Shown: positions 1 through 5,315, counted from the first letter of the stretch. The stretch: DNA of 5,875 bases from Campylobacterales bacterium (GCA_013388565.1 JACAEZ010000077.1:1-5875); one strand, 5' to 3'. Translations and numbers: made by a program. The notes: generated by a model not told the origin, from the sequence alone.

Positions 1-213
1 AGCTTCCATAAAAAACTCACCAACAATAGTTACAATTTTTCCATTTCGTTTTTCATGTTTTAGATATAAATTGTGTTTATTTGGTTCTAAAAGCTCTTTT
101 TTTGCATTACAAATACACTCACTTTTATTAAAACCACACTTTTTGCAAACTGTATCAAGTACAATATCATCTTCAAATTTTGCACCAATGACAAATGGTT
201 GTGTCTTTTTCAT
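1..213 (-). CDS. SUI1/YciH-like translation initiation factor, N-terminal part (runs off left edge)
   Basis: Only the first 71 codons are in the window; the 3' end lies beyond position 1. The ATG at 211-213 has a strong Shine-Dalgarno (AAGGAGC, complement of about 217-223) which overlaps the rpoN TAA stop. That supports both the start and translational coupling. Residues 49-68 (LYLKHEKRNGK, then IVTIVGEFF) match the start of the eIF1/SUI1 fold, where the basic loop K/R-x-GK followed by V-T-x-V-x-G-F is the family hallmark. Bacterial members (E. coli YciH) are about 105-110 residues, so roughly two thirds is present. Before the domain sits a Cys cluster, CKKC at 23-26 and CIC at 33-35, which could bind a metal; that is inference. 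In the family the role is a non-essential accessory influence on start-site fidelity at the ribosome. Family assignment is fairly safe; exact function is not. Confidence 0.8.
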   Translation of the reverse strand, partial: MKKTQPFVIGAKFEDDIVLDTVCKKCGFNKSECICNAKKELLEPNKHNLYLKHEKRNGKIVTIVGEFFMEA

Positions 214-222
214 AAATGCTCC

Positions 223-1500
223 TTAAACCATGGCATATAATTTTTTTCTTTCATTAGAACTAGCTATATTAAGCAGTTTTCTATATTTTGTAATAGTTCG
301 TCTAACAAGTTTTATAGAAAATTTTTCCTCTATCATATCAAGCATTTTTACATCGCTTAATGGTCTGTTTTTATTCTCTTCTGATACAATTTTTTTAATA
401 AAATCTTTAATAGCTGTATTTGAAACATCTTTGTCATCAATAGCTATGCAAAAGAAGTTTTTTATAGGGATTATTCCTCGATTGCACTCCAAATATTTAT
501 TTGAAATTGCTCTTGAAATTGTAGATGGATTGTGTCCAAACTCATCTGCTAAATCTATAAGTCTCATGGGCTTTATCTCTCCACCTGTAAAAAACTCATA
601 TTGATACTCAACTATCATCAGCCCTATTTTGTAAAGTGTTGCTTTTCTCATGTCAAGTGCATCAACTAAATCTTTTGCCTCTTTTATCTTTTTTTTAATA
701 AATGGGTGTTCAGCTTGTAAGCCATTTAAATCTATTTTTATTGTTGGATAATATTTTTCATTCAAACTAACTTCAATAACTCCATCAATTTCTGACACAA
801 AAATATCTGGAATAACCTCTAAATCATCTTCAAAAAAATCAATTGCAGGTGGGTTTTTAAACTTTTTTATAATATTTAGGGCTTCATGATAATATTTTTC
901 ATTTTTATAATTTGTAATATTATCAAAATCATCAACTATCAATTTAACAACTTTATACACCTCGTCTTCACACTCTATATGATTTAGTTGAAATAAAAAT
1001 GACTCTCGCAAATTAATAGCTCCAACTCCAGCTGGTTCAATATATGCAAATCTCTCTCTTATCTTTTTAACCATTTCAGAAGTTACATCAAATTTTTTTG
1101 CAATTTGTTCAATATCACCTTCAAAATACCCCTCATCAGAGATTAATTCAACAATCTCAAAAGCTATATTTTGTGAAATTTTTGTAGGAAAAAGTGGTGG
1201 GCAAATCTGTTCAGACAAACTTTCATAAAGCCCTTTTTTCACAAAATTTAAAGACTCTATTGCATTTGTTTTAGTTGATTTTGGTGTTGACAATTTTTGA
1301 GAACTATCTTTTTTCATGATAGTTTCACTCATGTTGGAGCAAAAACCAGATTTTAGTTCAACAAAAGGGTTGTTTTTTGAATATTCACTCAAAACCTCTT
1401 CAAGCTCTTCAATATTTGTTTGCAAAATTGGTAACCAACTTTTTAAAGTAGCAGATAGTTTATTTTTATTTCCTACATCTATTTGAGTTCTAAGTCTCAT
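223..1500 (-). CDS. rpoN: RNA polymerase sigma-54 factor RpoN
   Basis: A 425-residue sigma-54, a usual length for Campylobacterota, somewhat shorter than the ~480 of enterics. It binds core RNA polymerase and -24/-12 promoters and needs an AAA+ activator. In this phylum it typically drives middle flagellar genes. Visible parts in order: region I at 1-50 (SWLPILQ at 21-27, NNPFVEL at 43-49); a variable Lys/Ser-rich linker at about 50-85; core-binding domain with IEPAGVGAINLRESFLFQL at 154-172; helix-turn-helix region at about 311-350 (KPMRLIDLADEFG, STISRAISNKY, GIIPIKNFF); and the RpoN box at 399-408, VRRTITKYRK, against the usual ARRTVAKYRE. All functional parts appear intact. The ATG overlaps the lptB TGA (ATGA, 1497-1500). 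The only GGAG lies about 13 nt upstream, so initiation probably depends on coupling to lptB. lptB-rpoN adjacency is widely conserved. Confidence 0.97.
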   Translation of the reverse strand: MRLRTQIDVGNKNKLSATLKSWLPILQTNIEELEEVLSEYSKNNPFVELKSGFCSNMSETIMKKDSSQKLSTPKSTKTNAIESLNFVKKGLYESLSEQICPPLFPTKISQNIAFEIVELISDEGYFEGDIEQIAKKFDVTSEMVKKIRERFAYIEPAGVGAINLRESFLFQLNHIECEDEVYKVVKLIVDDFDNITNYKNEKYYHEALNIIKKFKNPPAIDFFEDDLEVIPDIFVSEIDGVIEVSLNEKYYPTIKIDLNGLQAEHPFIKKKIKEAKDLVDALDMRKATLYKIGLMIVEYQYEFFTGGEIKPMRLIDLADEFGHNPSTISRAISNKYLECNRGIIPIKNFFCIAIDDKDVSNTAIKDFIKKIVSEENKNRPLSDVKMLDMIEEKFSIKLVRRTITKYRKLLNIASSNERKKLYAMV

Positions 1501-2219
1501 ATTTTAAAGTTTTCTCCAAGATAGTATCGTTTCACACCTTCATGCTCTAATATGTTTGAAGATTCACCAACTGCTAAAATATTGCCATCTTTGATAACGG
1601 CAACTTTATCACACACATTCAAAGTCTCTCTAACATTGTGGTCTGTTATCAAAACACCAATATCTAGCTCTGTTAATTGTTTGATTATTTTTTGAATATC
1701 TCCAACATTTATGGGGTCAACCCCAGCAAAAGGTTCATCAAGCAGTAAAAACTTAGGCTTATTTACCAAAGCTCTAGCAATCTCAACTCTTCTTCTCTCT
1801 CCACCGCTTAAATGAATTCCAAGCCGTTTTCTAATAGGTTCTATGTTAAAAAGTTCCAAAAGTTCTTCTATTCTTCTCTTTCTATCTTTTTCTTCTTTTA
1901 TAGAAACCTCTGTTGCAATCAATAAATTATCCTCTACACTCAAATCTTTAAATATGCTAGATTCTTGAGGTAAATATCCAATTCCTATTTTTGCCCTTTC
2001 ATGAAGAGGTTTTGTGGAGATATTTTCATCATCTAAAAAGATATTTCCACTTGTAGCACTTATAAGACCGCAAATTATATAAAATGTTGTAGTCTTTCCT
2101 GCCCCATTTGGACCAAGCAAACCCACAACTTGTTTAGATTCTATCTCTAAACTTATATTTTCTATTATTCTTGTTTTTTTTATATATTTTGATACACAAT
2201 CTACTCTAAGCCTATTCAT
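1497..2219 (-). CDS. lptB: LPS export ABC transporter ATP-binding protein LptB
   Basis: The cytoplasmic ATPase that powers lipopolysaccharide extraction by LptB2FG and transport to the outer membrane through LptC/A/D. I use the ATG at 2217-2219, giving 240 residues (E. coli LptB has 241). It has an AAGGTG ribosome site 4 nt upstream, and the protein then starts directly with the ABC beta-strand region. An upstream in-frame ATG at 2256-2258 would add 13 unlike residues inside tsaE. Motifs: Walker A GPNGAGKTT at 36-44, Q-loop Gln85 (YLPQ), signature LSGGERRR at 137-144, Walker B FLLLDEP at 157-163, D-loop GVDP, H-loop His194, and the LptB-typical C-terminal YYLGENF. Everything needed for ATP hydrolysis is present. 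The start overlaps the tsaE TAG by 8 bp and the stop overlaps the rpoN ATG by 4 bp, so the three are co-translated. Probably essential in an LPS/LOS-bearing cell. Confidence 0.95.
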   Translation of the reverse strand: MNRLRVDCVSKYIKKTRIIENISLEIESKQVVGLLGPNGAGKTTTFYIICGLISATSGNIFLDDENISTKPLHERAKIGIGYLPQESSIFKDLSVEDNLLIATEVSIKEEKDRKRRIEELLELFNIEPIRKRLGIHLSGGERRRVEIARALVNKPKFLLLDEPFAGVDPINVGDIQKIIKQLTELDIGVLITDHNVRETLNVCDKVAVIKDGNILAVGESSNILEHEGVKRYYLGENFKI

Positions 2220-2625
2220 GAGACACCTTATAAACTCTACAATCATCTTTTGGTTCAATCGTTACAACCACAACAAAAAAACCATAACTTTTTAAAATTT
2301 TAATCAATCTATCATCACCCCACTCTACAAAATGGATACCATCTTGTTCAAATAGCTCTAAAAAACCAAGCTCTAAAATCTCATTTAACTCTTTATTATA
2401 AATATCATAATGAAATATACCATTTTTATACTCATGATATAGTGAAAAAGTTGGAGATGTTACATTTTCATCAATATTTTTAAATTTTAAATACTCTCTT
2501 ACAAGTGTAGTTTTACCACTTGCTAAATCTCCTTGCAACATAGTAATTGAATGCGGTTTTAAAATAGTATCAAGATACTCAAAAAGTGGATTTAAATTAT
2601 TTAATTGCAGTCTAAACTCTCTCAT
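2212..2625 (-). CDS. tsaE: tRNA N6-threonylcarbamoyladenosine biosynthesis ATPase TsaE
   Basis: A small P-loop ATPase of the TsaB-TsaD-TsaE complex that makes the universal t6A37 modification of ANN-decoding tRNAs; TsaE resets TsaBD between catalytic cycles. Length 137 residues, slightly short of the ~150 of enteric TsaE. Visible motifs: Walker A GDLASGKTT at 32-40 (most homologues have GDLGAGKT, so A35-S36 is a mild variant), switch-I-like VTSPTF at 55-60, HYDIYN at 72-77 (family HxDLYR), and EWGD at 101-104 (family VEWxE/D). The ATG at 2623-2625 overlaps the trpD TGA (ATGA), and the TAG at 2212-2214 lies inside the start of lptB. tsaE next to lptB and rpoN is the arrangement I know from Campylobacter and Helicobacter. 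Without the overlaps it would still be recognisable from the Walker A/HYD/EWG set. Confidence 0.95.
   Translation of the reverse strand: MREFRLQLNNLNPLFEYLDTILKPHSITMLQGDLASGKTTLVREYLKFKNIDENVTSPTFSLYHEYKNGIFHYDIYNKELNEILELGFLELFEQDGIHFVEWGDDRLIKILKSYGFFVVVVTIEPKDDCRVYKVSHE
2224..2229 (-). promoter_or_regulatory. Ribosome binding site that fixes the lptB start
   Basis: On the minus strand this reads AAGGTG, 4 nt before the ATG at 2219. It lies within the last codons of tsaE. It supports the 240-residue LptB over the 13-residue longer reading from 2258, which has no comparable site. Confidence 0.7.
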
Positions 2626-3605
2626 ATTGAATTTGAAACCTCTATTATTTGCTCTAATTTTTCAGCACATTTACCACTATCAATCAATGTAGAAGCTAAT
2701 TCTACACCATCTTCAATAGAATTTACAACATCACCAACCAAAAAAGCCAAACTAGCATTCATGACAACTATATCTCTATATGCTCCATGAAGTCTGTTTT
2801 GTAAAATCTCTTTTGTGATAGTTGCATTTATATTTGCATCTCCACCTTTTATATCATCAAGCCCATATCGTTTAAAACCATATTGTGTTGGATTTAAATC
2901 AAAATAGCTACAAATACCATGTTCAAGCAAACCAACAGTGGTATTATCACTTAGCGATATTTCATCTAACCCATCATGAGAGCTAACAACAATAGCCTTT
3001 TTAGTATCAAGCAACTGCAAAGCCTCACAAATTTTTGGCACAAAACTTTTATCAAACACCCCAATAAACTGCTTTTTTACATTAGCTGGATTTGAAAGAG
3101 GTCCTAAAATATTAAAAATCGTTCTATGATTTATTGATTTTCTAATAGGCATAATAAAACTCATGCAAGGATGATGTCTTTGTGCAAATAAAAATGTAAA
3201 ACCACTTTTGAGTAGTAGCTCCTTTTCTTGCTCCAAATTAAGATTTAAATTCACACCCAATGCTTCAAGCATATCAGCACTACCAGATTTACTAGTGATA
3301 CTTCTATTTCCATGCTTTGCGACATACAATCCACCACTAGCCAAGATTATAGAAACCGTAGTAGAGATATTAAAACTACCGCTTTTATCCCCACCAGTTC
3401 CACAATTATCTATCAACTTATCTTTTATACTCTCATCTAAATCCAGTTTTATAGAGTGTTTTCTCATCACCACCGTAGCTGCTGCTATCTCTTCATAATT
3501 TTCACCACGATTAAACAACTCTATCAAAAACTCCCTAGCTTCATCAAAGCTAAGCTTTTGATTAAATAACTGTTCAAACATCTCCAATGCTTCGTTATAG
3601 TTCAT
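2622..3605 (-). CDS. trpD: anthranilate phosphoribosyltransferase TrpD
   Basis: Catalyses anthranilate + PRPP to N-(5-phosphoribosyl)-anthranilate and PPi, the second committed step to tryptophan, in the cytoplasm. At 327 residues it is a stand-alone enzyme (family ~330-345), not a TrpG-TrpD fusion. Motifs: the PRPP loop DNCGTGGD at 66-73, followed by SGSFNISTT; KHGNRSITSKSGSAD at 97-111, the anthranilate/PRPP cleft; NILGPLSNPA at 165-174; and GLDEIS at 212-217, where D214/E215 are the Mg-binding pair. The ATG at 3603-3605 has AAGGAG (complement of 3611-3616) 5 nt upstream. The stop overlaps the tsaE start by 4 bp. No other trp gene is in the window, so it looks dispersed from the rest of the pathway and is the first gene of this housekeeping unit. 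A 28-bp gap without a terminator separates it from the module fragment upstream. Confidence 0.96.
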   Translation of the reverse strand: MNYNEALEMFEQLFNQKLSFDEAREFLIELFNRGENYEEIAAATVVMRKHSIKLDLDESIKDKLIDNCGTGGDKSGSFNISTTVSIILASGGLYVAKHGNRSITSKSGSADMLEALGVNLNLNLEQEKELLLKSGFTFLFAQRHHPCMSFIMPIRKSINHRTIFNILGPLSNPANVKKQFIGVFDKSFVPKICEALQLLDTKKAIVVSSHDGLDEISLSDNTTVGLLEHGICSYFDLNPTQYGFKRYGLDDIKGGDANINATITKEILQNRLHGAYRDIVVMNASLAFLVGDVVNSIEDGVELASTLIDSGKCAEKLEQIIEVSNSI

Positions 3606-3630
3606 GAAAGCTCCTTGATATATTTATAAC

Positions 3631-3885
3631 ATTTTACTGTAAATTCACCCAAAAACCATCACCAGCATTTATAGTGCTAAGTGTAGATATACCAGCATTT
3701 GATATTTTTGTAGCTAGTGTGCTGTTTGGACTATATGCACTCCATGAAGTGCCACTCCATTTCCATATTGTCACTATGTTTGATTTTAAAGCAGTTAGTT
3801 CACTAACTGTCACATCTTCACCAGTACCTAGCAAATGCCAACCAGTTGCAGCTGATGTAAATTTTGAATAATCTTTGATATTGAA
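3631..3885 (-). repeat. Direct repeat, copy 1 (C-terminal module)
   Basis: About 255 bp matching 5316-5570 in the same orientation, with no indel (constant offset 1685). It includes a 39-nt perfect match (about 3733-3771 against 5418-5456) and another perfect stretch of about 35 nt near the shared stop codon. It is coding sequence for the GW/GDGFW module, so the repeat reflects gene or module duplication rather than an insertion sequence. Confidence 0.9.
3634..3885 (-). pseudogene. C-terminal GW/GDGFW surface module cut off from its gene by an in-frame stop
   Basis: After the TAA at 3886-3888 the same frame stays open for 83 codons to a TAA at 3634-3636. The translation begins FNIKDYSKFTSAATGWHLLG and carries WKWSGTSWSAY and ends GDGFWVNLQ. 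It aligns without any indel to the C-terminal module of the gene at 5319-5875, with 73 of 83 residues identical by my count. The stop replaces the position of a Ser codon (5571-5573) in that copy; a single change such as TCA to TAA would produce it. I see no credible start: the first possible one, a TTG at 3832-3834, sits in the middle of the conserved GWHLLG and has no ribosome site. The simplest reading is the detached C-terminus of the PPC-domain gene that begins at 4560, by nonsense mutation. Read-through, or a sequencing error at 3886-3888, are alternatives. The high conservation implies the stop is recent. Confidence 0.75.
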
Positions 3886-4560
3886 TTATTGAGTAGTTGC
3901 ACTTGAACTACTTGGAGCAATACCCATAATAGTTGGATATTGTGCTTGACAAGCTAAATAGTAAGAGTATGAAAAATCACTTGGTAGTGGTGGTGGGTTG
4001 TTTGCCAATAGTGTGCATATATTAGATGTTACTGTTGGTAATGATGAGCTTGAACTAGTTAAAGATATTCCACAAGCTGATGGATTATTTTTGCAATATG
4101 TAACTGTTCCAGTGTGTGGATAAAATGTATTTGCTAATTCACCATTTATTTTTAAATCAAAATGATAATTTGTTATTCCGCTATCATATATGTAAACTTT
4201 TATGTAGTATGTCCCAGCTGTAAGATTTTTAGTAGCAACTGTGTCATTATTACTAACCGTCTCTTTTGCAAGTTGTGTTAGATTTGAGTTATATAAAACA
4301 ATATATGGATAACTACCATTAGAATTTCCAGCATTGTTTATGATAATGCCATCATCATTTTGTAATGTGAATTTAAACCAATCAACATTTCCACTCATTT
4401 CAATAGAACCATTCATTGTAGAGTTGAGAGTTATCTCTTGAGCTGATGATTGTGTATTTGGATAATCATCAGATATTAAAGCTCTTAAATCTCTAGCAAA
4501 CATATCACTAAACCCTACCGAAACCAATAGCATTGAAGCAAAAATTGAAACTCTTTTCAT
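3886..4560 (-). CDS. Exported PPC-domain protein, truncated by an in-frame stop before its C-terminal module
   Basis: A 224-residue product as read. Residues 1-22 are a Sec signal peptide (MKR, hydrophobic core IFASMLLVSVGF, likely cleavage after MFA), so it is periplasmic, surface or secreted. Residues ~31-137 resemble the bacterial pre-peptidase C-terminal (PPC) domain: DDYPNT near the start, then GNVDWFKFTL (58-66), a Val/Leu-Tyr strand (IVLYNSN) and the hallmark LTAGTYYIKVY (113-123). PPC domains are beta-sandwich accessory domains of secreted enzymes and surface proteins, not catalytic. Residues ~145-215 hold four Cys (156, 163, 182, 204; YCKNNPSACGI) that could form two disulfides, then a Ser-rich linker ending SSSSATTQ. 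The start at 4558-4560 has an AAGGAT ribosome site (about 4568-4573, complement). The same frame continues after the TAA into the module at 3634-3885, so the intact gene would be about 308 codons. It is transcribed divergently from the XRE regulator at 4674, across two palindromic operators. Confidence 0.85.
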   Translation of the reverse strand: MKRVSIFASMLLVSVGFSDMFARDLRALISDDYPNTQSSAQEITLNSTMNGSIEMSGNVDWFKFTLQNDDGIIINNAGNSNGSYPYIVLYNSNLTQLAKETVSNNDTVATKNLTAGTYYIKVYIYDSGITNYHFDLKINGELANTFYPHTGTVTYCKNNPSACGISLTSSSSSLPTVTSNICTLLANNPPPLPSDFSYSYYLACQAQYPTIMGIAPSSSSATTQ

Positions 4561-4596
4561 AAATTATATCCTTTTGTTGTTGTTTAAATAACAATC

Positions 4597-4620
4597 ATCA
4601 CCTTATTATAATAAGTTGAT
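4597..4620. promoter_or_regulatory. Palindromic operator 1 in the divergent PPC/XRE promoter region
   Basis: A 24-bp palindrome with arms ATCACCTTATTA and TAATAAGTTGAT; only one base pair (positions 5/20 of the site) breaks the symmetry. It contains a TATAAT on each strand (plus 4607-4612, minus 4605-4610), so it can supply the -10 of both the regulator gene and the PPC gene. Predicted transcription starts are near 4619 (plus) and 4598 (minus). No convincing -35 is seen on either side, which is normal for Campylobacterota sigma-70 promoters. Likely bound by the XRE protein encoded at 4674; that is inference. Confidence 0.65.
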
Positions 4621-4646
4621 AGAAAAATGGTAACTCAATAAACTTT

Positions 4647-4670
4647 AACACCTCATTATATTAAGGTGAT
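4647..4670. promoter_or_regulatory. Palindromic operator 2, overlapping the regulator's ribosome binding site
   Basis: Matches operator 1 at 20 of 24 positions, centred exactly 50 bp away. The arms are AACACCTCATTA and TATTAAGGTGAT. Symmetry is imperfect inside but the outer CACCT/AGGTG arms are kept. Its right arm (AAGGTGAT, 4663-4670) is also the ribosome binding site for the GTG start at 4674. A bound dimer here would cover the 5' end of the regulator gene, as expected for autoregulation. The minus strand also has a TATAAT (4655-4660), a possible second start for the PPC gene. Confidence 0.6.
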
Positions 4671-4673
4671 TTA

Positions 4674-4928
4674 GTGAAAGATATTGAGCTAATGCCTATT
4701 GATAACATCGAAAAGATACATAAAACAATAGGGCTAAATGTACAAAAAATACGAAAATCAAAAAATATCTCACAACTAAAGTTATCATTAGCACTTGGTT
4801 ATGAATCCGTGAGTCTTATATCTTGTGCCGAAATATATCACAATAAAATTCACTTCAATATAGAACAACTTGTAAAAATAGCTTATATTTTAGATGTTGA
4901 TATTTGCGAATTTTTCAAAGATTGTTAA
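4674..4928 (+). CDS. Small XRE-family helix-turn-helix regulator
   Basis: An 84-residue protein that is almost entirely one HTH_3/Cro-CI domain (residues ~18-81). It has IGLNVQKIRKSKNISQLKLSLALG for helices 1-2, YESVSLISCAEIYHN for the recognition helix and following turn, and FNIEQLVKIAYILDVDICEFF for the closing helices. The last matches the family's 'sletLlkiaxaLxvxxxelf' end. No effector or dimerisation domain is visible, so it probably acts as a simple dimeric DNA-binding switch. I accept the GTG at 4674 because AAGGTGAT lies 3 nt upstream (AGG core 7 nt from the start). The ATG at 4692 (residue 7) is an alternative with a poorer site. It is divergent from the PPC-domain gene and shares the two palindromic operators with it, so autoregulation and control of that gene are likely. 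Stop TAA at 4926-4928 is inside a weak terminator hairpin. Confidence 0.88.
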   Translation: MKDIELMPIDNIEKIHKTIGLNVQKIRKSKNISQLKLSLALGYESVSLISCAEIYHNKIHFNIEQLVKIAYILDVDICEFFKDC

Positions 4929-4952
4929 ACGAAATGAAATCTTTGAATTTTT
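4914..4952 (+). terminator. Weak intrinsic terminator overlapping the end of the XRE gene
   Basis: A 10-bp stem (TTCAAAGATT 4914-4923 with AATCTTTGAA 4938-4947), a 14-nt loop that contains the TAA stop, then TTTTT (4948-4952). Only two GC pairs, so efficiency is doubtful. Confidence 0.45.
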
Positions 4953-5004
4953 GCTATTCTGCCAAACTATATCTTCAACACTCACAAACAACTCAAACTT
5001 TGTC

Positions 5005-5033
5005 TTTACAAGGATTTTTATATTTGGTATAAT
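5005..5033 (+). promoter_or_regulatory. Sigma-70-like promoter of the small RNA
   Basis: TTTACA at 5005-5010, a 17-bp spacer, and a perfect TATAAT at 5028-5033 preceded by TTTGG. Predicted transcription start near 5040. It is the best sigma-70 match I found in the window and has no open reading frame behind it. Confidence 0.65.
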
Positions 5034-5039
5034 TTCGTA

Positions 5040-5124
5040 TTGCTTAACAATGGAAATAAAAAGGGATTAATCAACCCTATTTTAACACGAAGCTAAGGGA
5101 GTTTATACCCTTAGCTTTTTTTTT
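5040..5124 (+). ncRNA. Putative ~85-nt small RNA of unknown family
   Basis: Defined by a good promoter just upstream (TTTACA-17-TATAAT) and a strong intrinsic terminator at its 3' end. There is no credible coding sequence inside; the only ATG (5051) gives six codons and has no ribosome site. The predicted fold is two hairpins. A 5' hairpin spans 5058-5082 (AAAAAGGG with CCCTATTTT, one A-A mismatch, loop ATTAATCAA holding the self-complementary GATTAATC). The terminator hairpin is at 5090-5124. Between them is a short single-stranded A-rich segment. I do not recognise it as 6S, SRP, tmRNA or RNase P RNA. It lies between the XRE regulator and the second surface-protein gene, convergent with the latter. 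Confidence 0.6.
5090..5124 (+). terminator. Strong intrinsic terminator ending the small RNA
   Basis: A perfect 10-bp stem, AAGCTAAGGG (5090-5099) with CCCTTAGCTT (5108-5117), an 8-nt loop, and nine consecutive T (5116-5124). The reverse strand has no T-run after the stem, so it works for plus-strand transcription only. Confidence 0.88.
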
Positions 5125-5158
5125 GCACTTTTTTTGAGATGGTAGGGGTGGGAGTGTT

Positions 5159-5192
5159 AAAAAAAGGGGCTATGCTTGTTTAAACAAATAGC
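5159..5192 (-). terminator. Possible minus-strand terminator for the surface-protein gene at 5319
   Basis: On the minus strand, GCTAT-TTGT-TTAA-ACAA-(GC)-ATAGC (5192 to 5169) forms a stem with a 2-nt bulge. It is followed by CCC and seven T (5165 to 5159). The T-run is 3-4 nt from the stem, which weakens the case. It would give the gene ending at 5319 a 3' untranslated region of about 150 nt. Confidence 0.4.
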
Positions 5193-5201
5193 ATTAATCC
5201 T

Positions 5202-5305
5202 ATTGATAATAATTTTATTATCAATTAGACTTTACTAAAAGTCAAAGGGGGTAAGTCTGATTAACTTACCCTTTGGGTTGGTGCTATCAATGATTTAAGT
5301 TGATA
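5202..5305. repeat. Run of four further inverted repeats
   Basis: Within about 100 bp there are four separate hairpins. At 5202-5225: ATTGATAATA with TATTATCAAT, perfect 10 bp, loop of 4. At 5228-5243: GACTTT with AAAGTC, loop of 4. At 5243-5275: a 12-bp stem, CAAAGGG-TAAGT (with a 2-nt GG bulge) with ACTTACCCTTTG, loop CTGATTA. At 5285-5305: TATCAA with TTGATA, loop of 9. None has a clear T-run on either strand. They fall in the 3' untranslated region of the minus-strand gene at 5319, so they may be an mRNA 3' structure; function unknown. Confidence 0.6.
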
Positions 5306-5315
5306 CAAGAAAAAA

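Noticed and set aside
230..604. Plus-strand open frame opposite rpoN, and similar frames at 2605-2790, 3208-3498 and 3674-3871
   Set aside because: They are antisense to well-supported genes, have no ribosome sites worth noting, and their translations are low-complexity Ser/Phe/Leu-rich with no recognisable domain.
2220..2258. Upstream in-frame ATG for lptB (13 extra residues)
   Set aside because: It lies deep in tsaE, has no good ribosome site, and the added residues do not resemble any LptB N-terminus; the ATG at 2219 has AAGGTG at proper spacing and gives the family length.
3634..3834. A separate small gene starting at a TTG (3832-3834)
   Set aside because: The TTG is an internal Leu codon of the conserved GWHLLG, and the homologous frame continues upstream to the TAA at 3886; it is a detached module, not an independent gene.
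5051..5071. Mini-ORF MEIKRD inside the small RNA
   Set aside because: Six codons, no ribosome binding site, and it overlaps the 5' hairpin.
5169..5305. Integron attC or other recombination site
   Set aside because: There are many inverted repeats but I see no matched RYYYAAC/GTTRRRY ends and no integrase gene.
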